64,000 bases of DNA. Origin: Pseudonocardia ammonioxydans. Lineage in GTDB: Bacteria; Actinomycetota; Actinomycetes; Mycobacteriales; Pseudonocardiaceae. Shown here in pieces: positions 7,153 to 15,334 of the stretch; the stretch's first letter is position 1, and each line of letters opens with the position of its first letter. The stretch spans positions 1-64,000 of the forward strand of contig NZ_FOUY01000005.1 of NCBI RefSeq assembly GCF_900115005.1, written 5' to 3'. A program made the position numbers and the translations under genes. The notes beneath the pieces are model-generated. The model did no database searches, was not told where the DNA came from, and saw only the letters and a program-made list of their open reading frames with translations.

Positions 7153-8666
7153 CCCCGACGACACTGGGCACCACCGTCCTCCTGGCCGCCGAGCAGGCCG
7201 AGCCCGTCGCGGGCCCCGGGCGGCTGCTCACCGCCGCGCTGCTCGGCATCCTGGTGCTGGTCCTGCTGATCACGCAGTTCTCACTGCACCCGTTCCTGGC
7301 ACTGACCATCGGTTCGCTGCTGGTCGCCGGCGTCGCCGGGATGGCGATGGGCGACGCCGTCGACGCGTTCTCCACCGGCTTCGGCGACACCGCCGCCGAC
7401 GTCGGCACCCTGATCGCGCTCGGGGCGATGTTCGGCAAGCTGCTCGCCGACTCCGGCGGCGCCGACCGGCTCGTCGACACGATCATCGCCCGCTCCGGGC
7501 CCCGGTCGCTGCCGTGGGCGATGGCCGCCGTCGGCGCCCTGATCGGCCTGCCGATGTTCTTCGAGATCGGCCTCGTCATCCTGATGCCGGTGATCTTCCT
7601 GGTCGCCCGCCGGGCCCAGCTGTCACTGATCGCGGTCGGCATCCCGGCGCTGGCCGGGCTGTCCGCGATGCACGGCCTGGTCCCGCCGCACCCCGGGCCG
7701 CTGGCCGCGATCGGCATCCTCGGCGCCGACCTGGGCATCACGCTGATGCTCGGCGTGCTGCTCGCGATCCCGGTGATCGTCCTGTCCGGACCGTTGTTCG
7801 GGAAGATCGCCGCGCGCTGGGTGGACGTCAGCCCGCCGGCACTGTTCGAGACGCGGGTCGCGAGCGCGAGCTCCGGCGCCGACGCCACGGCCGGGGCGGA
7901 CGACGACACGGGGACCGCGGGCGGGGCGAGCCCCGACACGGAGAGCACCGACCGGGAGAGCACCGGCGGGGACGCCGGCACCACGGACGGGCCCACCCGC
8001 CGGCGCGGGTTCGCGACGGCGCTGCTGACCGTGCTGCTGCCGGTCGTGCTGATGATGGGCAAGGCGATCGCCGACATCGCGTTCGACGAGGGTTCCGCGG
8101 CCTACGCCGTGCTCGACTTCGTCGGCACCCCGCTCGTCGCGCTGCTGCTGTCGGTGCTGGTCGCGGTGTTCACCCTCGGCTCCGGCTCCGGGATGAGCCG
8201 CAGGTCGATCATGAAGTCCATCGAGGGCTCGCTGCCCCCGATCGCCGGGATCGTGCTCATCGTCGCCGCCGGCGGCGGGTTCAAGCAGACGCTGGTCGAC
8301 ACCGGCATCGGCGCGATGATCGCGAGCTGGGCCACCGGCGCCGGCATCTCCGCACTGCTGCTGGGCTGGCTGGTCGCCGTGGCGATCCGGCTCGCCACCG
8401 GGTCGGCGACCGTGGCCACGGTGACCGCGGCCGGGATCCTGGTGCCGCTGCTGCCCACTCTGGACCCGGCCCAGACCTCGCTGCTGGTCCTCGCGGTCGG
8501 CACCGGCTCGCTGTTCTTCTCGCACGTCAACGACGCCGGGTTCTGGCTGGTCAAGGAGTACTTCGGGCTCAGCGTCGGGCAGAACATCAAGACCTGGTCG
8601 ATCATGGAGACGCTGATCTCGGTGATCGGGCTGGTGCTGGTGCTGCTGCTCGACCTGATCATCTAG
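7149..8666 (+). CDS. gntP: Gluconate:H+ symporter, GntP family
   Basis: A 505-residue polytopic permease with many hydrophobic helices and GntP-typical stretches such as LVPPHPGPLAAIGILGADLG and FSHVNDAGFWLVKEYFGL. It imports gluconate with protons. Between the two halves (about residues 237-285) is an Asp/Glu/Thr/Gly-rich insert (TAGADDDTGTAGG...), probably a cytoplasmic loop longer than usual. The start overlaps gntK. Confidence 0.93.
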   Translation: MTPTTLGTTVLLAAEQAEPVAGPGRLLTAALLGILVLVLLITQFSLHPFLALTIGSLLVAGVAGMAMGDAVDAFSTGFGDTAADVGTLIALGAMFGKLLADSGGADRLVDTIIARSGPRSLPWAMAAVGALIGLPMFFEIGLVILMPVIFLVARRAQLSLIAVGIPALAGLSAMHGLVPPHPGPLAAIGILGADLGITLMLGVLLAIPVIVLSGPLFGKIAARWVDVSPPALFETRVASASSGADATAGADDDTGTAGGASPDTESTDRESTGGDAGTTDGPTRRRGFATALLTVLLPVVLMMGKAIADIAFDEGSAAYAVLDFVGTPLVALLLSVLVAVFTLGSGSGMSRRSIMKSIEGSLPPIAGIVLIVAAGGGFKQTLVDTGIGAMIASWATGAGISALLLGWLVAVAIRLATGSATVATVTAAGILVPLLPTLDPAQTSLLVLAVGTGSLFFSHVNDAGFWLVKEYFGLSVGQNIKTWSIMETLISVIGLVLVLLLDLII

Positions 8667-8684
8667 TTCTCGGAGGGACCGGGG

Positions 8685-10142
8685 TCACACGAGGATCTCG
8701 GCGCGGGCCGGGTCCGCCGCCGCGGCGGGCCCGGCCACGTCGTCGGCGGCGCGACGCAGCCGCCGCACCGCCTCGGTGAGCACCGGCTCGGGATGGGTGA
8801 ACGGGACGCGCAGCCGGTCGTCGAACGCGTGTCCCGCCCCGAACCGCGGGCCCGGGGCCAGGGTGAGGCCGTGCCGCGGGGCCACCGCCGCGAGGGCGGT
8901 GGAGACCGGGGCACCGAGGTCGCACCACAGCGCCAGCCCGCCGCCGGGGACGGTGCACCGCCAGCCCGGCAGCTCGTCGGCGAGCCGGGCGACCAGGTGG
9001 TCCCGCCGGGCCCGCAGGCGTCCGACCCGCTCCGCCCGGATCTCCTCGAGCGCGTCCAGCACCTCGACCGCGACCAGCTGCTCCAGCACCGGCGGCGCGA
9101 TCTGGGAGCGGGCCAGCCGTCGTCGCACCCGGGCGGCCGGCTCGCGACCGGTCCGGATCCAGCCGACCCGCAACCCACCCCAAGCGATCTTGCTGAGGCC
9201 GCCGACGGTGACGACGCCGTCCTCGGCCGGTGCGTGCGCCGCGCACGGCAGCACCGGTCCGGCCGCGCCGTCCAGGTCCAGCTCGGCGAACGTCTCGTCG
9301 ACGATCGCCACGGCGCCCTGGCGGGCCAGCCGCGGCAGCAGCCGGGCGCGGGCATCGTCGTCGAGGAACCGTCCGGTCGGGTTCTGGAAGTCGGCCATCA
9401 GGTACGCGGCCCGCGCGGCGGTCTGCCGGGCCGCGCGCGGCAGCGCGACCTCGGCCGCGTCCCGCTCGACGGCCACCGGGACCGGGCGGGCACCGGCGTC
9501 GGCCAGCAGGTCCAGCGCCGCCGGGTAGGTGGGGTGCTCGACGAGCACCCGGTCCCCCGCCCCGGTCAGCTCGGCCACCGCGAGGTGCACGGCGTGCAGC
9601 GCCCCGCCGGTGACGACGATCCGGTCCGGGTCGGTCGGCACGCCGCGGGCGCTGAAGCGGTCCGCGATCCGCTCGCGCAGCGCGGGCAGCCCGCCCGGGG
9701 CGTAGCCGTGCCCGGCGAGCTCGGCCTCGAGCCGCTCGGTGGCCCGGCCGACGAGCCGGGACAGCCCGTCCGGCGCCGCGGGCGCGGCGTGCGCCAGGTC
9801 GAGCACACCGCCTCGGGCCGGGCCGGGTGCCCAGACCCCGTCCACCCGGGAGCGGCCGTCCGGGAGCCGTACCCAGGTGCCCGAGCCCTGCCGGGCATCG
9901 GCCCAGCCGTCCTCGCGCAGGTCGCGGTAGGCGCGGGTGACCGTGACCCGGCTGACCCGCAGCTGCGCCGCGAGCGCCCGCTCGGCGGGCAGCCGGGTGC
10001 CCGACGGGAGCCGTCCGTCGCCCACCAGCACCCGGACCGCGTCGGTCAGGGTGCGGTACGCCGGGCCGCGCCCGCCCCGCACGTCACCGCACAGCTCGGC
10101 GAGCCGGACCGCCCCGATGCCGTCCACCGCCACCCCGATCAT
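8685..10142 (-). CDS. MocR-type regulator (GntR HTH fused to aminotransferase fold)
   Basis: The 485-residue protein has an N-terminal GntR winged HTH (LPAERALAAQLRVSRVTVTR, residues about 50-70) and a fold-type I aminotransferase domain (residues about 110-475). The PLP lysine is in GGLSKIAWGGLRVGW and the upstream Asn in ADFQNPTGR. MocR proteins use PLP or PLP-aldimines as effectors. It is divergent from a YczE-family membrane gene across a 64-bp gap, a recurrent pairing in actinobacteria and firmicutes, and probably regulates it. Confidence 0.9.
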   Translation of the reverse strand: MIGVAVDGIGAVRLAELCGDVRGGRGPAYRTLTDAVRVLVGDGRLPSGTRLPAERALAAQLRVSRVTVTRAYRDLREDGWADARQGSGTWVRLPDGRSRVDGVWAPGPARGGVLDLAHAAPAAPDGLSRLVGRATERLEAELAGHGYAPGGLPALRERIADRFSARGVPTDPDRIVVTGGALHAVHLAVAELTGAGDRVLVEHPTYPAALDLLADAGARPVPVAVERDAAEVALPRAARQTAARAAYLMADFQNPTGRFLDDDARARLLPRLARQGAVAIVDETFAELDLDGAAGPVLPCAAHAPAEDGVVTVGGLSKIAWGGLRVGWIRTGREPAARVRRRLARSQIAPPVLEQLVAVEVLDALEEIRAERVGRLRARRDHLVARLADELPGWRCTVPGGGLALWCDLGAPVSTALAAVAPRHGLTLAPGPRFGAGHAFDDRLRVPFTHPEPVLTEAVRRLRRAADDVAGPAAAADPARAEILV

Positions 10143-10206
10143 CAGGCCACTCGTACCGGATTGGCCCGATGACGCCGGGCCGTTGCGTCGGGCAGCATGC
10201 CATTCC

Positions 10207-10839
10207 GTGACGCTCTCCCGCGACGGTTCCCGCTGGTCGCTCGCCCGGATGCCGCGCCGCGGACGGCGGCTGAGCCAGCTCGTACTGGCCCTGCTGGCCT
10301 ACGCGTTCTCGATGGCGATGATCATGCGGGCCGGGCTCGGCTCGATGCCGTGGGACGTGCTGCACCAGGGCCTCGCGCTGCGCACCGGGCTCTCGATCGG
10401 CACGCTGACGATCCTGGTCGGCGTCGTCGTGCTGCTGCTGTGGGTCCCGCTGCGGGAACGGCCGGGGATCGGGACGGTCGCGAACGTCGTCGTCATCGGG
10501 CTGTCGATCGACCTCGCGCTGGTGATCGTGCCCGACCCCGATCTCCTGGCCGCCCGGATCGGGCTCGCCGCCGCCGGCATCGTGCTCAACGCGGCGGCGA
10601 CGGCCGCCTACATCGGCGTCGGCCTCGGGCCGGGCCCGCGGGACGGCCTGATGACCGGGCTCGCGGCCCGCACCGGCCGGTCGGTGCGGCTGGTACGGAC
10701 CGCGATCGAGGTGACGGTGGTGCTCACCGGCTGGCTGCTCGGCGGCACGTTCGGGGTGATGACGGTGGCCTACGCGCTGGGCGTCGGCCCGCTGATCCAG
10801 TGGTTCCTGCCCCGGGTCACCGTCCGGCTCACCCGTTGA
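10207..10839 (+). CDS. YczE/YitT-like membrane protein
   Basis: A 210-residue integral membrane protein with about five hydrophobic segments and the YczE-type motifs AGLGSMPWDVLHQGLA and GVGLGPGPRDGLMTGL. GTG 10207 is chosen over upstream codons because it starts inside the MocR/YczE gap. The function is not established; the MocR partnership suggests transport of a PLP-related or amino compound. Its 3' end overlaps the convergent thioredoxin-like gene by 11 bp. Confidence 0.75.
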   Translation: MTLSRDGSRWSLARMPRRGRRLSQLVLALLAYAFSMAMIMRAGLGSMPWDVLHQGLALRTGLSIGTLTILVGVVVLLLWVPLRERPGIGTVANVVVIGLSIDLALVIVPDPDLLAARIGLAAAGIVLNAAATAAYIGVGLGPGPRDGLMTGLAARTGRSVRLVRTAIEVTVVLTGWLLGGTFGVMTVAYALGVGPLIQWFLPRVTVRLTR

Positions 10840-11569
10840 TCGCGTTCGACAGCCAGCCCGAGTCGTTGATGTCGATCTTCGTCCCGCCGACCAGCACGGT
10901 CGGGGTGCCGAACCGGCCACCGGGCGCGACGGCCGGGTCGGCGGCGGCCGCATCGGTCGCGTCGGTCATCGCCTGCGTCTCGGCCTGGCGGGTCACGCAG
11001 CCGGCGAAGTCACCGGTCGCGCCGAGCTCGGTCCCCAGCGCGGCCAGCTCCTCGACGGTCTTCCCCGCGGCCCCCTCGGCGGGCTGATCGGCGTAGAGCC
11101 GCTCGTGGTAGGCCGGGAAGATCCCGGCATCGGCCGCGCACAGGGCCGCGTTCCCGGCCCGGCTGGAGTACCCGGGCGGAGCCGAGCGGTCGTCCAGGAT
11201 CGCGATGTGGTGGTACTGGACCTTGGCCTTGCCGTCGTTGAGCGCGGCGGTGATCTCGTCGCCGTAGATCTGCTCGAACTGCTTGCACGACGGGCAGAGG
11301 TAGTCCTCGTAGACGTCGACGGTGACCGGCGCGGCCGGGTTCCCCGCGGTGACGACGACGCCGTCGCGCGCGACCGGGTAGGTGGGTTCCACCGGCGCGG
11401 CATAGTTCTGCCACGCCACGTAGAGCCCCGCACCCACGGCGACGACCAGCACCACCGCGCCGATCATCAGCCCGCGCGCCGCACCGCCGGACTTCTTCGC
11501 CGGGCTGATCCCGGCCGCCTGCAACCGCGCCTGCGCGGCCTGACGGCGCTCCCGTTCGCTCCGTCCCAT
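10829..11569 (-). CDS. Membrane-anchored DsbA-like thiol oxidoreductase
   Basis: The 246-residue protein has a short basic cytoplasmic N-terminus and one TM helix (about residues 34-52, LMIGAVVLVVAVGAGLYVAW). An extracytoplasmic thioredoxin fold follows with active site CPSC (YEDYLCPSCKQFEQ) and cis-Pro loop FGTPTVLVGG. Such proteins form or shuffle disulfides in secreted proteins. Its ATG overlaps the MauE stop (TGATG), so the pair probably forms an oxidase/reoxidation unit, with MauE in the DsbB/VKOR role (inference). Confidence 0.87.
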   Translation of the reverse strand: MGRSERERRQAAQARLQAAGISPAKKSGGAARGLMIGAVVLVVAVGAGLYVAWQNYAAPVEPTYPVARDGVVVTAGNPAAPVTVDVYEDYLCPSCKQFEQIYGDEITAALNDGKAKVQYHHIAILDDRSAPPGYSSRAGNAALCAADAGIFPAYHERLYADQPAEGAAGKTVEELAALGTELGATGDFAGCVTRQAETQAMTDATDAAAADPAVAPGGRFGTPTVLVGGTKIDINDSGWLSNAING

Positions 11570-12120
11570 CACCACGTCCTTCCCGCGGTCCTGTCCGCGT
11601 CCACCGGCGCGGGCCGGGCGTCCCCCGGCCCGGACCGGGCATCGTGTCCACCGGCCGGCGGGTCCCAGACCCGGTCCAGCGCCAGCAGGGTGCGCGGGCG
11701 CACCACCAGCCACAGCGCGAGCGCCAGGAAGCCCAGGTCGCGCAGCAGGGTCAGCGGGTACTGCTCCTCGCCGGGCGGCACCGGGCCGCCCCCGCCGAAG
11801 CAGCCGCAGTCGATCGACAGCCCGCGCGCCCACGCCTGCACCAGTCCGGCCACGAAGCCGAGCAGCACCACGGCGCTCACCACGGCCGCCAGCCGGGTCC
11901 CGATGCCGAGCAGCAGCAGGCCCCCCAGCGCGAGCTCCAGCAGCGGCAGCACCGCGGCCACCACCGGGACGAGCGCGGCGGGCAGGACCCGGTAGGCGTC
12001 GACCGCGACCGCGGCCTGCAGCGGGTCGGCGAGCTTCATCCCGCCCGAGACCAGCCAGACGGCGGCCAGCGCGCACCGCACGGCGGTACCCACGAGGTCC
12101 GGCAGTCGGGCGGGCGTCAC
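11569..12120 (-). CDS. MauE/DoxX-like membrane protein with CGCFG motif
   Basis: A 183-residue protein with four hydrophobic helices and the MauE motif SGGMKL near the first helix, plus SIDCGCFGGGG on an external loop. MauE homologues support disulfide formation in periplasmic or secreted proteins. It is directly coupled to the DsbA-like gene. GTG 12120 is chosen because the frame further upstream is Arg/Pro-rich and not conserved-looking. The remaining C-terminal 35 residues are charged and disordered. Confidence 0.83.
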   Translation of the reverse strand: MTPARLPDLVGTAVRCALAAVWLVSGGMKLADPLQAAVAVDAYRVLPAALVPVVAAVLPLLELALGGLLLLGIGTRLAAVVSAVVLLGFVAGLVQAWARGLSIDCGCFGGGGPVPPGEEQYPLTLLRDLGFLALALWLVVRPRTLLALDRVWDPPAGGHDARSGPGDARPAPVDADRTAGRTW

Positions 12121-12450
12121 GACCGCAGAGCCTATCCAGACCGGCCGCGGCACCGGTTCACACGGTCGGGCGCCGCGCCGGGGCCGGACGTGCTCGCGGG
12201 CGGCCTCCTGCGCCGACAGCGCGTCCGGATCGGACGACCGGTCCATCGGGGCCACGGCCCGCTCCGTCCGGTGGCCGGCCTCGTGCCGCTCCCGGTGCCG
12301 GTGCGCGTCGTCACGGGGCGTGCCCTCGCGCCGGTGCCGGGCCGCGCACGGACCGCGCGCCGGCCGGCCCGGGCAGGCGATGCTCACCTGACCCGAGCGA
12401 TGCCTGCGCGGGCTGGGTCGGTGCAGGTCAACGGCCTATCGTGAGCCGGT
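12121..12450. other. Gene-free stretch between mauE-like and VIT genes
   Basis: About 330 bp with open frames that look like shadows (Arg/Pro/His-rich, no ribosome binding site). It should contain the divergent promoters. A tatcgt at 12437-12442, 8 nt before the ATG at 12451, resembles a leaderless -10 box for the VIT gene. Nothing else is recognised. Confidence 0.5.
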
Positions 12451-13191
12451 ATGAGGGACCGGGACCTGGATGCGGAGCTGTCCGCCGAGCTGGCCGCGCA
12501 CCGGCACGACCACCGGCACCGGGACGTGTCCGGCGGGTGGCTGCGGGCGGCGACGTTCGGCGCGATGGACGGCCTGGTCACCACGATCGCGCTGATCGCC
12601 GGGGTCGGCGGCGGGGGCGCGGACCGCGAGATGATCGTGCTGACCGGGCTGGCCGGTGTCGTCGCGGGGGCGTTCTCGATGGCGCTCGGCGAGTTCGCCT
12701 CCGTCGGTACCCAGAACGACGCGGTGCAGGCCGAGGCCGACGTCGAGCGCGACGAGCTGGCCCGCCACCCCCGGGCCGAGCAGTACGAGCTGACGCAGGC
12801 GTTCCGCGACCTGGGGCTGTCCGAGCCGACCGCGGCCGCCGTGGCGCGCGAGGTGCACGCCGACCCCGACCTGGCGCTGCGGGTGCACCTGAGCCAGGAG
12901 CTCGGCGTCAGCCTCGACGACAAGCCCTCGCCGTGGGTGGCGGCGGTGTCGTCGTTCGCAGCGTTCGTCGTCGGCGGGCTGGTGCCGCTGGTGACGTTCC
13001 TGCTCGGGTTCGGCTCGCTCGCGCTGGGCCTGGCCGTCGGCGGGGCCGGGTTGCTGGTCGCGGGCGCGCTGACCTCGCGCTTCACCTCGCGGACGTGGTG
13101 GGGCGCAGCACTGCGCCAGCTCGCGTTCGGCGCACTCGCCGCCGGGGCGACCTACCTGGTCGGCACCCTCATCGGGGTCACCGTCGGCTGA
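12451..13191 (+). CDS. VIT1/CCC1-family transporter
   Basis: A 246-residue protein with the family hallmark helix pair GWLRAATFGAMDGLVTTIAL and VVAGAFSMALGEFASVGTQ. A hydrophilic helical middle (about residues 85-150) is followed by three more TM helices. VIT/CCC1 proteins export Fe2+ or Mn2+ from the cytosol in eukaryotes; bacterial members are presumed metal exporters. The N-terminus has a His-rich patch (HRHDHRHRD) that could bind metal. The gene stands alone. Confidence 0.88.
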   Translation: MRDRDLDAELSAELAAHRHDHRHRDVSGGWLRAATFGAMDGLVTTIALIAGVGGGGADREMIVLTGLAGVVAGAFSMALGEFASVGTQNDAVQAEADVERDELARHPRAEQYELTQAFRDLGLSEPTAAAVAREVHADPDLALRVHLSQELGVSLDDKPSPWVAAVSSFAAFVVGGLVPLVTFLLGFGSLALGLAVGGAGLLVAGALTSRFTSRTWWGAALRQLAFGALAAGATYLVGTLIGVTVG

Positions 13192-13197
13192 TCGGCA

Positions 13198-13401
13198 CTA
13201 CCCGTCGACGGTGATCACCCGGGCCGGGCAGACGTGCTCGGCCTCCTTCACCGCGTCCCGGTCACCCTCGGCCGGGCTGTCGGTGAGCAGCTCGACGATG
13301 CCGTCGTCGTCCTGGTCGAACACCTCCGGGGCGGTGACGACGCACTGCCCGGCACCGATGCACAGGTCCTTGTCCACACTCACGCGCACGGGCGCCAGCA
13401 T
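13198..13401 (-). CDS. [3Fe-4S]-type small ferredoxin
   Basis: Sixty-seven residues. Cluster ligands are in DLCIGAGQCV and later HVCPARVI. The middle Cys of the usual CxxCxxC is Ala, giving C-x5-C...CP, typical of single [3Fe-4S] ferredoxins that feed cytochromes P450. No P450 gene is adjacent in this window. The start may instead be GTG 13389 or 13383 (VRVSVDKDLC), which matches relatives better; no clear ribosome binding site decides. Confidence 0.88.
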   Translation of the reverse strand: MLAPVRVSVDKDLCIGAGQCVVTAPEVFDQDDDGIVELLTDSPAEGDRDAVKEAEHVCPARVITVDG

Positions 13402-13427
13402 GCCAGCCGGCGCCGCCGCCGCACACA

Positions 13428-13463
13428 GGAAAAGGCCCCGTCCCGGATGTCCGGGACGGGGCC
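13428..13463 (-). terminator. Intrinsic terminator of tmRNA
   Basis: A long GC stem, ggccccgtcccgga paired with tccgggacggggcc (13434-13463), is followed on the minus strand by UUUUCC. It begins 3 nt beyond the tmRNA 3' end. Confidence 0.85.
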
Positions 13464-13465
13464 GC

Positions 13466-13849
13466 TGGTGGAGGTGCCGGGAATCGAACCCGGGTCCTCC
13501 GTCGGATCACGAGGGCTTCTCCGTGCGCAGTTCGCTCTGTCTCTGCTCGGATCCACCGGTCACGCGAACGAGCCGGTGTGACGATCCCAGCCGCTGTTGG
13601 ATGTCCCCTGCGCTTCCGCGGCCGAACCGCAGGGTGAGTCCCCTAGCTGATGCCGGGAACCGGAGCGGGGACGCCTCCGGCCCGACAGCCCCTACCTGTT
13701 ATCAGGCAGCGAGCGCGTAAGCGCTCTGCGGGGCAGTGCGACTGTTGTCGGCACTTATTTTTTTGCGACGCATGGTTAACGAGATCATCGTCGCCTTCCT
13801 CGGCACGCTTCACCTCGATCAGCGATCGGAGTCGAAACCGTTCACCCCC
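13466..13849 (-). ncRNA. ssrA: tmRNA (transfer-messenger RNA)
   Basis: The minus strand begins GGGGGTGAACGGTTTCGACT and ends GGTTCGATTCCCGGCACC-TCCACCA, with CCA encoded. The acceptor 5' GGGGGTG pairs with CACCTCC. The tag frame (13752 down to 13702) encodes ADNSRTAPQSAYALAA followed by tandem stops TGA TAA, with the usual YALAA degradation end. tmRNA rescues stalled ribosomes with SmpB, encoded 2.4 kb further on. A TATGCT box near 13888 may be the -10 of a slightly longer precursor. Confidence 0.96.
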
Positions 13850-13935
13850 TGGTGGTGTGTCACCGCACGGACGTTCCCGCGCGGACACCCAGCATAACGC
13901 GCCGGCCCCGCCGGATCATTCCGGTTCCGGGTGTG

Positions 13936-15177
13936 TCAGACGGTGTCCACCTCGTAGGTGTGGCCCGCCGCGCGCAACCGGTCCACCAGCACGTCCCCCA
14001 TCGCCGTCGCCGGGGTCAACGACCCGGCCCGGTCCGGGAGCGCGGACCCGCCGAGCGCGAGCGCCAGCCCGCTCTCCCCCAGCATCACCGCGGTCGCGGC
14101 GTAGCCGGGGTCGCCCGGGCCGGACACCCGCGCCCGGTAGCGCCGCCCCGACCCGGTGCTCGCGCGGACGTCCATCCGGAACCAGCCGTTCGCCCGCGTC
14201 CGCTCCGACGGGCCGGACCCCGGCGCCGGAAGCACCCGGTCGAGCAGCGGCCGCACCGGGGGCAGCGCGAACGCGCCCACCAGCAGGCCCAGCCCTCCGG
14301 TGACCGCGACCGCCGCGGCCGCACCCGCCGGGCCGCGCCCGCACCCCTGCAGCTCGCCGTAGCGCAGGCCGCGGCCGTAGGCGTGGCCGAGCAGCGCGTT
14401 GGAGCGGCGCACGATCCGGGTGTTGTAGGACGCCATCACGAACGGCGCCGTCCACACCCCGTCGTCCAGGCGGGCCGGCGGGCCCGCGTCGGACGGCTGG
14501 GCCGGCACCGGCTCGGCCGTACGGTCCGGGCTCAGCGTGTGCGGGTCGCCGGCCAGCCGGCGGGCGGACCTGTCCGCCCGGATGGTGTCGATCTGCCCGC
14601 GCAGCGAGTCGACCGTCCCGCCGGAGACCCCGCCGCGCATGGTCGCGACCGTGCGGACCTCGGTGAGCCCGCCGGCGTCGTCGGCCGCGGCGGCCGTGTG
14701 CGCGAGCCACACACCGAGGTCCGAGGGGATCGAGTCGTAGCCGCAGGAGTGCACGATCCGCGCACCGGTCGACTCCGCGATGCCGTGACAGCGGTCGATC
14801 GCGTCGCGGACGAACAGCACCTCGCCGGTCAGGTCGGCGTAGTGCGTGCCCGCCCGGGCGCACGACTCGACGAGGTGCCGCCCGTACTTCGCGTACGGCC
14901 CGACCGTGGTCAGGACGACGCGGGCGGACCGGGCGAGCCGGTCGGTCGCGGCCCGGTCGGTGGAGTCGGCGACGATCAGCGGCCAGTCGCGGGCCCGTTC
15001 GGGCAGCGCGGCGCGGGTGGCGGCGAGCTTGTCCGCGGAGCGCCCGGCCAGCGCGATCCGCACCCCGGCCGGCGCGTGCTCGGCGAGGTGGCGGGCGGTC
15101 AGCGCGCCGACGAAGCCGGTCGCGCCGTAGACCGCGATGTCGACCGGGTCGGCGGTCGGGTCCTGCTGCGGGGTCAC
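13936..15177 (-). CDS. Saccharopine-dehydrogenase-like / trans-acting enoyl reductase family oxidoreductase
   Basis: About 413 residues. The N-terminal Rossmann fold starts DIAVYGATGFVGALTARHLA and contains IALAGRSADKL. It continues through VGPYAKYGRHLVESC and HYADLTGEV, as in the actinobacterial family that includes M. tuberculosis Rv2449c/Rv2953. Rv2953 is a trans enoyl reductase in phthiocerol synthesis; the substrate here is unknown. Two GTG codons (15180, 15177) follow an AGGAGGA; 15177 has the better spacing. A hydrophobic stretch (about residues 285-305) could touch the membrane. Confidence 0.82.
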   Translation of the reverse strand: MTPQQDPTADPVDIAVYGATGFVGALTARHLAEHAPAGVRIALAGRSADKLAATRAALPERARDWPLIVADSTDRAATDRLARSARVVLTTVGPYAKYGRHLVESCARAGTHYADLTGEVLFVRDAIDRCHGIAESTGARIVHSCGYDSIPSDLGVWLAHTAAAADDAGGLTEVRTVATMRGGVSGGTVDSLRGQIDTIRADRSARRLAGDPHTLSPDRTAEPVPAQPSDAGPPARLDDGVWTAPFVMASYNTRIVRRSNALLGHAYGRGLRYGELQGCGRGPAGAAAAVAVTGGLGLLVGAFALPPVRPLLDRVLPAPGSGPSERTRANGWFRMDVRASTGSGRRYRARVSGPGDPGYAATAVMLGESGLALALGGSALPDRAGSLTPATAMGDVLVDRLRAAGHTYEVDTV

Positions 15178-15224
15178 CACGGGTCCTCCTCGGGTCGGGG
15201 CGGTCGGGTCGGGGCGGTCGCCCA

Positions 15225-15290
15225 CCCGCCGAGATGCGGACGAGCGCGAGTTGTCGATCTCCGGACGACGCTGGTCCGCATCTCGGCGGG
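15225..15290. repeat. 62-bp dispersed palindromic repeat, copy 1
   Basis: Arms cgccgagatgcggac (15227-15241) and gtccgcatctcggcg (15274-15288) are perfect inverses, extending two bases further outward. The core carries a gttgtcgatctccgga segment. Read on the minus strand it aligns over its whole 62 bp with 54353-54414. It looks like a REP/MITE-type intergenic element. Confidence 0.8.
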
Positions 15291-15334
15291 GACGGCGGCG
15301 GGTCGGCACCGCCGGGGGGCGGCGGGGACGGGGG

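Noticed and set aside
12121..12450. Minus-strand extension upstream of the MauE-like start and a 60-codon frame at 12132-12314
   Set aside because: Arg/His/Pro-rich, no ribosome binding site, and conserved MauE sequence begins only at GTG 12120.
13234..13888. Frames over 13.2-13.9 kb such as VEVPGIEPGSSVGSRG
   Set aside because: They are translations across tmRNA; the structure and tag explain the DNA fully.
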